A DNA stretch of 64,000 nt, from positions 1 to 64,000 of the forward strand of contig NZ_FRCX01000013.1 in NCBI RefSeq assembly GCF_900143065.1, written 5' to 3'. Position 1 is the first letter of the stretch, and every line of letters starts with the position of its first letter. Position numbers and translations under genes: made by a program. A model generated the notes under the pieces. That model saw only the letters and a program-made list of their open reading frames with translations, did not search any database and was not told where the DNA came from. Source of the stretch: Duganella sacchari. Its GTDB lineage: Bacteria; Pseudomonadota; Gammaproteobacteria; Burkholderiales; Burkholderiaceae_D. Below are positions 21,484 to 29,055 of the stretch, piece after piece.

Positions 21484-23184
21484 TCAGAACAGGAAATAGC
21501 GCTGCGCCATCGGCAGCTGGGAAGCGGGCTCGCACACCAGCAGTTCGCCGTTGGCACGCACTTCATAGGTTTCAGGATTGACCTCCATCCGGGGCGTGAG
21601 GTCGTTGTGGATCATGTCGGACTTGCGCAGCGCGCGCATGCCGCGGGCCACGATCAGCGTCTTGTTCAACCGGAGCTGGTCGCCGATGCCCGCATCGTAA
21701 GCAGACTGCGAAACAAAGGTGAACGACTTCTTCAAGCCGCCGCCAAAAGAGCCAAACATCGGGCGGTAATGCACCGGCTGCGGCGTCGGGATAGACGCAT
21801 TGGGATCGCCCATCAACGCCGCCGCAATCATGCCGCCCTTCAGTATCGTCTGCGGCTTGACGCCAAAGAACGCCGGCTTCCACAGCACCAGATCCGCAAT
21901 CTTGCCCACCTCCACCGAACCTACCGCATGCGCGACACCGTGGGTGATGGCCGGGTTGATGGTGTACTTGGCGATATAGCGTTTGACGCGGAAGTTGTCG
22001 CTGCGCGAAGAATCGGGTGCGAGCGGCCCGCGCTGCACTTTCATCTTGTGCGCCGTCTGCCAGGTACGCATGATGACCTCCCCCACCCGCCCCATGGCCT
22101 GGGAGTCGGACGACATCATCGAAATCGCGCCGATGTCGTGCAGGATGTCTTCCGCCGCGATAGTCTCGCGGCGGATGCGCGATTCGGCGAACGCCACATC
22201 CTCCGTGATCGCCGCATCCAGGTGATGGCACACCATGAGCATATCCAGATGCTCGTCCAGCGTGTTCACCGTGTACGGCCGCGTGGGGTTGGTGGAGGAC
22301 GGCAGCACATTGCCCTCGCCCACGGCGGCAATGATGTCGGGCGCATGGCCGCCACCCGCACCTTCCGTGTGGAAGGTATGGATGGTGCGGTCCTTGAACG
22401 CCGCCAGCGTATCGGCAAGGTAGCCACCTTCGTTGAGCGTATCGGTGTGGATGGCGACCTGAATATCCATCCTGTCGGCCACACTCAGGCAGTTGTCGAT
22501 GGCGGCCGGCGTGCTGCCCCAGTCCTCATGCAGCTTCAGGCCGATGGCGCCGGCACGGATCTGTTCTTCCAGCGGTTCAGGCAAACTCACATTGCCCTTG
22601 CCGAGAAAGCCCAGGTTCATCGGAAATGCGTCCGCCGCCTGCAGCATCGCGTGCAGATGCCACGGCCCCGGCGTGCAGGTGGTGGCCGAGGTTCCCGCCG
22701 ATGGCCCGGTACCGCCGCCGATCATGGTGGTGACGCCGCTCATGAGCGCCTCCTCGATCTGCTGCGGGCAGATGAAGTGGATGTGCGTATCCACGCCGCC
22801 GGCCGTCACGATCATGCCTTCGCCCGCGATGATTTCGGTGGCGCCGCCGATCGCCATGGTCACATTCGGCTGGATGTCGGGATTGCCCGCTTTGCCGATG
22901 GCCGCGATCATGCCGCTTTTCAGGCCGATGTCCGCCTTGACGATGCCCCAATGATCGACGATCACGGCGTTGGTAATCACCGTATCCATCACCTCAGCAG
23001 CCACGCGCTGCGACTGGCCCATGCCATCGCGGATCACTTTGCCGCCGCCGAACTTCACTTCCTCGCCATAAGTGGCGTAGTCCTTCTCGATTTCGATAAA
23101 CAGTTCAGTGTCCGCCAGGCGGATGCGGTCCCCGGTAGTGGGACCGAACATCTCGGCGTAAGCGCGGCGCGAAATCGTCACCAT
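21484..23184 (-). CDS. ureC: Urease alpha subunit UreC
   Basis: The 566-residue catalytic subunit hydrolyses urea to ammonia and carbamate. Active-site features are present: the metal-ligand HIHFICPQQ, the carbamylated lysine in GAIGLKLHEDWG, the flap MVCHHLD with catalytic His, and PKVIRDGMGQS-like N-terminal block (KVIRDGMGQSQR). Length matches bacterial UreC. It lies one base after ureB in the ureDABCEFG operon on the minus strand and uses the same predicted sigma-54 promoter. Confidence 0.98.
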   Translation of the reverse strand: MVTISRRAYAEMFGPTTGDRIRLADTELFIEIEKDYATYGEEVKFGGGKVIRDGMGQSQRVAAEVMDTVITNAVIVDHWGIVKADIGLKSGMIAAIGKAGNPDIQPNVTMAIGGATEIIAGEGMIVTAGGVDTHIHFICPQQIEEALMSGVTTMIGGGTGPSAGTSATTCTPGPWHLHAMLQAADAFPMNLGFLGKGNVSLPEPLEEQIRAGAIGLKLHEDWGSTPAAIDNCLSVADRMDIQVAIHTDTLNEGGYLADTLAAFKDRTIHTFHTEGAGGGHAPDIIAAVGEGNVLPSSTNPTRPYTVNTLDEHLDMLMVCHHLDAAITEDVAFAESRIRRETIAAEDILHDIGAISMMSSDSQAMGRVGEVIMRTWQTAHKMKVQRGPLAPDSSRSDNFRVKRYIAKYTINPAITHGVAHAVGSVEVGKIADLVLWKPAFFGVKPQTILKGGMIAAALMGDPNASIPTPQPVHYRPMFGSFGGGLKKSFTFVSQSAYDAGIGDQLRLNKTLIVARGMRALRKSDMIHNDLTPRMEVNPETYEVRANGELLVCEPASQLPMAQRYFLF

Positions 23185-23185
23185 A

Positions 23186-23494
23186 TCAACTCAGCTTTCC
23201 CATGACTTTGCCGTTGAATCCATATACCTTCTGCTCGCCGCCCAGCTTGACCAGTTCCACCGTGCGCTGCTGGCCCGGCTCAAAGCGCACAGCGGTGCCA
23301 GCAGCGATGTTCAGCCGCTTGCCATAGGCCTTCCAGCGCTCGAACTTGAGCTCGGTGTTGACTTCAAAAAAATGGAAATGCGATCCGACCTGCACCGGAC
23401 GGTCACCGCGGTTGGTTACCACCACGGTCTCCGTCTCGCGGCCTTCGTTCATGCCGATCTCGCCCTCTTCCAGTATGTATTCGCCAGGGATCAC
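23186..23494 (-). CDS. ureB: Urease beta subunit UreB
   Basis: The 102-residue structural subunit starts MIPGEYILEEGEIGMNEGRE and contains the family block VGSHFHFFEVNTELKF and GTAVRFEPGQQRTVELV. It packs against UreA and UreC in the trimer of trimers. The gene is separate from ureA, as in most proteobacteria rather than the fused Helicobacter form. The ribosome site AAAGGAG precedes the ATG. Confidence 0.97.
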   Translation of the reverse strand: MIPGEYILEEGEIGMNEGRETETVVVTNRGDRPVQVGSHFHFFEVNTELKFERWKAYGKRLNIAAGTAVRFEPGQQRTVELVKLGGEQKVYGFNGKVMGKLS

Positions 23495-23505
23495 GATGAA
23501 CTCCT

Positions 23506-23808
23506 TTATGGGATGGGGTTGTGGACAGTCACAAGCTTGCTCCCATCCGGGAACGTCGCTTCGACCTGGATGTCAGGGATCATTTCGGGGATACCCTCCA
23601 TGACGTCGGCGCGCGCGAGTATGCGCGTGCCGTCGGACATCAGTTGGGCGACAGTTTTGCCGTCGCGGGCACCTTCCATGATGGCGCAGGTAATCAGCGC
23701 CACCGCTTCCGGGTAGTTCAACTTCAGGCCGCGGGCCAGGCGGCGTTCCGCCACCAGGCCTGCGGTAAAAATCAACAGCTTGTCTTTTTCGCGTGGACTC
23801 AGATCCAT
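23506..23808 (-). CDS. ureA: Urease gamma subunit UreA
   Basis: The 100-residue product starting MDLSPREKDKLLIFTAGLVA is a standard urease gamma subunit, with KLNYPEAVALI and MIPDIQVEATFPDGSKLVTV. The open frame extends upstream inside ureD, but family length and the ATG at 23808 fix the start. It is the first structural gene, 14 bp after ureD. Confidence 0.97.
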   Translation of the reverse strand: MDLSPREKDKLLIFTAGLVAERRLARGLKLNYPEAVALITCAIMEGARDGKTVAQLMSDGTRILARADVMEGIPEMIPDIQVEATFPDGSKLVTVHNPIP

Positions 23809-23822
23809 ATTCGGTTTCCTGT

Positions 23823-24686
23823 TCAGGTTTGCCAGATGCGCGGCGTCACGGCTTCTCGCGCCAGCAGGTGCGGGCGCAGATGGCGCCACACGGTGAGCAT
23901 GAGGCGGCGCGCGGTTTCGCTGTCGTCGCCCAGATGGCGTGCCACCAGCACGCCCTTGGTCTGCGTTACGCCGAAGCGGTGTGCGCCGTCGGTGGCGGCA
24001 GCGGTGCGGATCTCGTTCAATACGGCGGCAGGCAGCGGCTTGCCGGCGGCGATCAGCGTGGCGCAGACTGTGTGGCCATCCAGCGCCAGCGGGCTGCCCA
24101 ACTGCCCGCCCAGCATGTCGCCCTGTTCCCACCACAGCAGACGCCCCTCGCGGCGGATGCTGCTGCGCTGGCGTATCCTGCCGCTATCGAACGTCTCTCC
24201 CGATCCACGCCGGCCCATGCAGAGAATCTCGCAACCGATAAAGGTCGCGCCTGCAGCCAGCTCTATGTGCTGCTCCAGGACCACGTTAGCGGTATCAAAA
24301 AAGATTGTTTCCTGCGGCAGCCATTCCAGTGCCGCGTCCTGGTTCACATGCAGGTGCACGGTCTGTTGCGATACCTTGCCATTAGCCTGGTACCACTTGG
24401 CCGCGCCAGGTGTAGTGATGAACGCGTGCGCGCGATCACCCACGCCAATATCGATTTCCAGCTGATCGCCACCGACCACGCCACCCGGTGGATGAACCAC
24501 GATGGCTTGGCAGACTTTGGCGTCTTCCGGATACAGCGCCTTCTGCACACGCAGCGGGCCGTGATGGATTTTATTGAACAACCGCGTGGTGCCTGCATCG
24601 TCGGCAAAACCGAGGGTGAGACTGGCCTGCCAGGCACTGTGGCCAGTGCTGGCGTTTACGTCGCGCGGTGCGGTGCAGTCGGGCAT
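23823..24686 (-). CDS. ureD: Urease accessory protein UreD
   Basis: The 287-residue UreD binds apo-urease and recruits UreF and UreG for nickel insertion. Family blocks are FNKIHHGPLRVQKALYPE, VHPPGGVVGGDQLEI, TTPGAAKWY and ESFDSGR-like GETFDSGRIRQ. The longest frame reaches 24800, but the sigma-54 promoter at 24718-24734 puts the transcript start near 24708, so ATG 24686 (MPDCTAPRD) is the only compatible start. It is the first gene of the urease operon. Confidence 0.95.
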   Translation of the reverse strand: MPDCTAPRDVNASTGHSAWQASLTLGFADDAGTTRLFNKIHHGPLRVQKALYPEDAKVCQAIVVHPPGGVVGGDQLEIDIGVGDRAHAFITTPGAAKWYQANGKVSQQTVHLHVNQDAALEWLPQETIFFDTANVVLEQHIELAAGATFIGCEILCMGRRGSGETFDSGRIRQRSSIRREGRLLWWEQGDMLGGQLGSPLALDGHTVCATLIAAGKPLPAAVLNEIRTAAATDGAHRFGVTQTKGVLVARHLGDDSETARRLMLTVWRHLRPHLLAREAVTPRIWQT

Positions 24687-24717
24687 AGAAACAGAGATGC
24701 TAAATAACCGTTGATCT

Positions 24718-24734
24718 ATGCAATCAGCGTGCCA
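24718..24734 (-). promoter_or_regulatory. Sigma-54 promoter of the urease operon
   Basis: On the minus strand TGGCACGCTGATTGCAT is a full match to TGGCAC-N5-TTGCA. The predicted start is about 22 bases ahead of the ureD ATG. Nitrogen control through sigma-54 is well known for urease in proteobacteria. Confidence 0.85.
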
Positions 24735-24782
24735 GCATAAATTCCTTCCTGCGCGCGCAGGCTGCACCGAGATATGGCAAAC

Positions 24783-24799
24783 AGCACCAACTTGGTGCA
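24783..24799. promoter_or_regulatory. NtrC-type binding site upstream of the urease promoter
   Basis: AGCACCAACTTGGTGCA matches the NtrC consensus TGCACC-N5-GGTGCA at all but the first base. It is centred about 60 bp upstream of the -24 element. A further half-site TGCACC lies at 24763-24768. It implies activation of urease under nitrogen limitation. Confidence 0.75.
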
Positions 24800-24867
24800 T
24801 CCCACAGGCTCAAGCCCCCCGCAGCGACAAACCTGTCCTTGATGCGCTTGTTAGTGACGCAAGAGCT

Positions 24868-25110
24868 TTAATCGGGTGTTCTGGGCTTGCGGCTGTCTTT
24901 CAGTGCTTCTGGCTCCAATTCCGGGTATGCATCGTGGATAGGTCGGATGATGCAATAATACAATTCCGTCATGATCTTGCTAACCTCTTCCCGGTATTCC
25001 TTAAATTCGTTTTCCGGGCACGTATCTTTTACCCGGATAAGGGAGTCATTCAGGCGTTCACAAACGTCTGACATTGTTTTGAGCACTTCTTCTGAAATTT
25101 GGCGATTCAT
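24868..25110 (-). CDS. Small hypothetical protein
   Basis: This is an 80-residue, mainly helical, charged protein (KTMSDVCERLNDSLIRVKDT, then FKEYREEVSKIMTELYYCII), with no signal or membrane segment. I chose ATG 25110 because AGGA lies 7 bases before it; the longer frame to 25140 has no ribosome site. GC content is lower than in the flanking genes. It stands alone upstream of the urease regulatory region and I recognise no family. Confidence 0.55.
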   Translation of the reverse strand: MNRQISEEVLKTMSDVCERLNDSLIRVKDTCPENEFKEYREEVSKIMTELYYCIIRPIHDAYPELEPEALKDSRKPRTPD

Positions 25111-25442
25111 TTTGATCCTATATACAGAGCTTAGAGACATCGGTTTCGTTTGAGACGGTCAGCATTTCATGCTGGCCCTGTGCGGAGGCTAAGCCGTGCG
25201 AAATGTACTTCCCGTCAACGCCAAGTTCACGATGTAAGAAGTTTTCTCTACGCCAGCACAACTTCGCTGTTGTAAAAAAGTGCCGGGCAGCAAATAATTT
25301 TCGCGGTTTCTACGCCGCCAAAAGTATTGCCTCGTGCAGCAAAAGCAGCGTTTTTACGGTTGAGGAATAATTGGTTCCATTGAGGCATGGAAACAAAAGT
25401 TGTCGTGAACATGCTCCGAGTTACCCACCAATGGAGAGCATC
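25111..25442 (+). promoter_or_regulatory. Long intergenic region with candidate promoter for the first SCPU gene
   Basis: These 332 bases hold no convincing gene. TTGTAA (25271-25276) and AATAAT (25294-25299) are 17 bases apart and would start a transcript near 25306, giving a leader of about 137 bases before the ATG at 25443. Several A-runs lie in the leader. I see no operator or riboswitch I can name. Confidence 0.4.
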
Positions 25443-25964
25443 ATGAAAAGCAAGTTCCTCACCCGCGTCGCACTTGCCACCGCCTTCGGCGCGGCGCTAT
25501 TGCCGGTACTGAGCGGTGCCGCGGTCTACAGCAACGGCAGCAAAACGACCACCTTCGACGTCACGCTGAAAATCATCGCCGACTGCACCATCGCCGCCAA
25601 TACGCTGGACTTCGGCCAGTCGCAAGGCGTGCTGGCGACGGCAGTCAACGTCAACACCACGCTGAACGTCACCTGCACCAACACCACGCCGTACAACATC
25701 GGCCTCAATGCCGGTACCGGCACCGGGTCGACCGTGGCAGCCCGTTTGATGAGCGGCACCGGCGCCAATACCAGCACCGTCGCGTTCAATCTGTTCCAGG
25801 CAGCCGGCACCACCAACTGGGGTAACACGCAAGGTACCGACACCAAGTCCGGCACCGGCACCGGTTCGTCGCAGACCATTACTGTGTACGGCAACATCCC
25901 GGCACAGGCAACGCCGCAACCGGATACGTACAAGTCGACGATCACCGCGACCGTCTACTTCTAA
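25443..25964 (+). CDS. Spore coat U (SCPU) domain fimbrial-type subunit, copy 1
   Basis: The 173-residue protein has a signal peptide (FLTRVALATAFGAALLPVLSG) and one SCPU domain with the conserved Cys pair (ADCTIAANTLDFG, VTCTNTTPYNIGLNAG) and the terminal strand PDTYKSTITATVYF. SCPU proteins are pilin-like subunits normally secreted by archaic chaperone-usher systems such as Csu. No chaperone or usher is near. ATG 25443 is preceded by GGAGAG; a second ATG at 25431 is in frame but overlaps that ribosome site. A close paralogue follows after 154 bp. Confidence 0.88.
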   Translation: MKSKFLTRVALATAFGAALLPVLSGAAVYSNGSKTTTFDVTLKIIADCTIAANTLDFGQSQGVLATAVNVNTTLNVTCTNTTPYNIGLNAGTGTGSTVAARLMSGTGANTSTVAFNLFQAAGTTNWGNTQGTDTKSGTGTGSSQTITVYGNIPAQATPQPDTYKSTITATVYF

Positions 25965-26118
25965 CACCCCACTCCGCCGTCAGCCCACAATCTTGGCTGA
26001 TAGACGCGATCCTGCATTCCCTGGCGCCCCAGCCCGCGCCCAAGCTTCCCCTGTACCGTTTTAAACCGCCCCAGCGTAGCGGTAAATAACCTTCGAGCTT
26101 ATTTACTGGAGAATTGCC

Positions 26119-26637
26119 ATGCCGCGCATCGCTACCCGTATCGCCGCCGCAGCAACCGTTCTTGCCATGCTGGCCCCGATGGTCGGTGGCGCCGCTGTCT
26201 ACAGCAACGGCAACAAAACGACGACCTTCGACGTCACGCTGAAAATCATCGCCGACTGCACCATCGCCGCCAATACGCTGGACTTCGGCCAGTCGCAGGG
26301 TGTGCTGGCAACCGCCGTCAACGTCAACAGCACGCTCAATGTCACCTGCACCAATACCACGCCGTATAACATCGGCCTCAACGCCGGCACAGGCACCGGT
26401 TCCAGCGTCGCTGCACGTCAGATGAGCGGGACCGGCGCCAATACCAGCACCGTGGCCTTCAATCTGAACCTGACCGCAGGCGGCGGCAACTGGGGCAATA
26501 CCCAGGGTACGGATACGCTGTCCGGCACCGGCACCGGCGCCCTGCAGAACCTTACCGTCTACGGCGTGATCCCGGCCCAGTCGACGCCGCAGCCAGACAC
26601 CTACAAATCGACCATCACCGCGACCGTCTATTTTTGA
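26119..26637 (+). CDS. Spore coat U (SCPU) domain fimbrial-type subunit, copy 2
   Basis: The 172-residue protein has a different signal peptide (TRIAAAATVLAMLAPMVGG) but a mature part nearly identical to copy 1, differing mainly around residues 115-145. The same Cys pair and the C-terminal YKSTITATVYF are present. Such high identity points to recent duplication or gene conversion. A GGAG ribosome site precedes ATG 26119. The 154-bp gap holds a weak 6-bp stem but no clear terminator, so the pair may be one transcript. Confidence 0.88.
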   Translation: MPRIATRIAAAATVLAMLAPMVGGAAVYSNGNKTTTFDVTLKIIADCTIAANTLDFGQSQGVLATAVNVNSTLNVTCTNTTPYNIGLNAGTGTGSSVAARQMSGTGANTSTVAFNLNLTAGGGNWGNTQGTDTLSGTGTGALQNLTVYGVIPAQSTPQPDTYKSTITATVYF

Positions 26638-26739
26638 TTGTTGAAACGGACGCAAGGGAGCTTTGCCCGGCGCCCTATTGGTGTGGACTGCCCGCGTCCC
26701 CATACTCTCTGCTTCAGGAAATGAATCTCGGAGCAGAAC

Positions 26740-27636
26740 ATGAAAGTATTCGTCACCGGTGCGGCCGGTTTTATCGGCAGTTCGATTGCGGCAGGCCTGG
26801 TCAAGGCTGGCCATGAAGTGGTTGGCCTGGTGCGCAAGCCGGAACAGCTGGAAGAAGTGAAAACGATCGGCGTCACCGGTGTACTCGGCACACTCACCGA
26901 CCGTGATCTGCTGATGGCCCAGGCCCGGGCGGCCGATGCCGTCATCAACGCCGCCAGCAGCGACAACCGCGCTGCGGTGGAAGCCTTTATCGACGCCCTT
27001 GCCGGTTCCGGCAAGGTGTTCCTGCACACCAGCGGCTCCAGCATCGTCGGCGACGCCTCGGGCGGCGAAGGCACCGATCAGATCTACTACGAAGACAAGC
27101 TGCCGGCGCCGACCGCCGACAAGGCCGCGCGTGTCGCCATCGACAAGCTGGTACTGGACGCGGCCAGCCAGGGCGTGCGCTCCGCAGTGCTGTGCAACAC
27201 GCTGATCTACGGTCACGGCGCGCTGCCGCGCGACTCCGTTCAGCTGCCACGTTTGCTCAAGCAGGCGCGCAAGAGCGGCATCGTGCGCCACGTCGGCCCG
27301 GGCCGCAACATCTGGTCGAATGTGCACATCGACGATGTGGTTGACCTGTATCTGCTGGCACTGGAAAACACCGAAGCGGGCGCGTTCTATTTTGTCGAAA
27401 GCGGCGAAGCGGCATTCAACGAGATGAGCGCGGCGATCGCCAGGGCACTGGACCTGGCGCCGCCGCAGGACTGGCCGCTGGAACAGGCCAAGGAAGAATG
27501 GGGTTACGAGATGGCCTCCTACGGCCTCGGTTCCAACAGCCGCGTACGTGGCCAACGCGCACGCACGCAGCTGGGATGGCAGCCCCATCGCCCGCCAGTG
27601 CTGGACTGGATTGCGAACGATATGCTGCGCACCTGA
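26740..27636 (+). CDS. NAD-dependent epimerase/dehydratase-like short-chain dehydrogenase
   Basis: The 298-residue protein is an extended SDR with the N-terminal dinucleotide motif VTGAAGFIGSSIAAGL. The core has HTSGSSIVGD at the catalytic Ser region and a later VHIDDVVDLYLLAL. The usual YxxxK is replaced near residue 120-135 by DKAARVAIDKLVLDA with no clear Tyr, so classical catalysis is doubtful and it may act as an NAD-binding oxidoreductase or sensor. Substrate unknown. It is monocistronic and ends 3 bp from the convergent DUF945 gene. Confidence 0.82.
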   Translation: MKVFVTGAAGFIGSSIAAGLVKAGHEVVGLVRKPEQLEEVKTIGVTGVLGTLTDRDLLMAQARAADAVINAASSDNRAAVEAFIDALAGSGKVFLHTSGSSIVGDASGGEGTDQIYYEDKLPAPTADKAARVAIDKLVLDAASQGVRSAVLCNTLIYGHGALPRDSVQLPRLLKQARKSGIVRHVGPGRNIWSNVHIDDVVDLYLLALENTEAGAFYFVESGEAAFNEMSAAIARALDLAPPQDWPLEQAKEEWGYEMASYGLGSNSRVRGQRARTQLGWQPHRPPVLDWIANDMLRT

Positions 27637-27638
27637 GT

Positions 27639-28985
27639 TCAAGGATTCGGCTTGGTTTCCGGCGCTGGCGCCGGTTTCGCTTCCGGTGCGGCTTTAATGC
27701 CCAGGTTCTTCGGCAGCTCCATCGACTTGCCGTTGATCGACAGCTTGTCGTCCTTGATGTCGATGGTCGAGCGCAACTCGTCCTTCTCCACCACGGCAAA
27801 GCCGCTGCTGACGGCTTTGCCCACCACGAAGCTGACCATGGCGTCGGCGCCGGCATCGATCTGACGCGCGGCGTCGGCGGCACTGGCATCCACGCTACGG
27901 GCCGAGATGGCGCGCCCGACATCGCGGATCAGGGCAACCGGCACCCGTACTTCAAAGTGCGCCACGATCTTTTTCATAATCGCTTTGATGTCCTGGAAGT
28001 CGGCATCCACCGTCTTCGCGAAGGACACACGGCCTTTTATCGCAGCGACGTTGCCGCGATAGCCGACACTGATATCGTCGATGAGCAGCACCGCGCCCGA
28101 CTGGAGCGCGCGCTTGCCGAGGTCCTTCATATTCTTCAACATCAGCTCTTGCTGCGCTTTCGGGTCCAGCTTCTGGGCGTTCTGCTCACGCATGGAACGG
28201 CTGAAATCAGCCATCACCTTCACCGGCACATTGGTGAGGCGGAAAGCGAAGTTGGCGTGATCCACGCGCTCGTCACCTATCGCCATGGCGTTGACCGTCG
28301 AACGGTAGGCAATTTCCACGTTATTGCCGCGACGGGAAGTTTCCGAACGCGCGGTAATGCCTTCAAAGCGCATCAGCTTTTTGGCGTCCTTGTCGCCAAC
28401 CGTCACATCGCGCACGGAGACCAGCCCAACGCCGAAATTGGCAACGCCGTAATCCACGCCATCCGCTGCGCGCTGCTGCTTCGCCACCAGCGTCATGTTT
28501 TCCAGACTGACCGAAAGATCGGGACGCGCCATCACCAGCGATGGCCACTGCATGTCCATGGTCAGGCTACGGCCTGTCTTTTCGGTCGACAGCTTGAGCG
28601 TCATCTCGGACCAGTTGAAGTCCGTGCCATTGCCTTGTACGTATAGGTAAGGCGCCAGCTTGCCGATGTAATTGATCTGGCCTTTAGGACCGTCGGTACG
28701 CGTGATCGGGAACGGACGTTCGGCGCCGAACATCTCTTTCAGCTTCGGCCGCAATGCCGGCGAGAATTCAAAGCTGGCGTATTTTTCCCAGATTTTGGCC
28801 ACATTCCGTTCGCTGCCCGTTGCGGCAGTCAGTTCCTGGCTGGCCTGCTTGAGCGTCTCAAGCGTCGCCGGGGTCAGAAATTCTGGCAGCTGCGGTGGGG
28901 CTGGCGTTGCAGCCGGATCGGCAGCGTAAACGGGAATGACCAGCATGGCGCTGGTCATTGCAAATGCGAGGGCAGTTTTTTTCAA
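27639..28985 (-). CDS. DUF945 (YdgA-like) family exported protein
   Basis: The 448-residue protein has a signal peptide (LAFAMTSAMLVIPVYAA), a Pro-rich linker and then the long repetitive beta-strand region typical of DUF945, with paired blocks on the order of 100 residues (PFPITRTDGPKGQINYIG, VRDVTVGDKDAKKLMRF). The family is periplasmic or membrane-linked and its function is not known. No neighbours point to a pathway: the upstream DUF885 gene is on the same strand but 70 bp away. Confidence 0.8.
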   Translation of the reverse strand: MKKTALAFAMTSAMLVIPVYAADPAATPAPPQLPEFLTPATLETLKQASQELTAATGSERNVAKIWEKYASFEFSPALRPKLKEMFGAERPFPITRTDGPKGQINYIGKLAPYLYVQGNGTDFNWSEMTLKLSTEKTGRSLTMDMQWPSLVMARPDLSVSLENMTLVAKQQRAADGVDYGVANFGVGLVSVRDVTVGDKDAKKLMRFEGITARSETSRRGNNVEIAYRSTVNAMAIGDERVDHANFAFRLTNVPVKVMADFSRSMREQNAQKLDPKAQQELMLKNMKDLGKRALQSGAVLLIDDISVGYRGNVAAIKGRVSFAKTVDADFQDIKAIMKKIVAHFEVRVPVALIRDVGRAISARSVDASAADAARQIDAGADAMVSFVVGKAVSSGFAVVEKDELRSTIDIKDDKLSINGKSMELPKNLGIKAAPEAKPAPAPETKPNP

Positions 28986-29055
28986 GGGAAGACCAGGAGA
29001 ATGTCAAAAGAGCGCAATTCTACTGAAGCTTTACCCTCAAGAAATACGCACTTTG

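Noticed and set aside
21472..23205. 577-residue plus-strand open frame
   Set aside because: It is antisense to ureC and its product is His/Arg-rich with no motif.
24687..24800. Upstream extension of ureD to 24800
   Set aside because: It overlaps the sigma-54 promoter and NtrC site and adds residues not found in UreD.
25942..27642. 566-residue minus-strand open frame
   Set aside because: It is antisense to the second SCPU gene and the epimerase-like gene, which have correct starts, ribosome sites and motifs.
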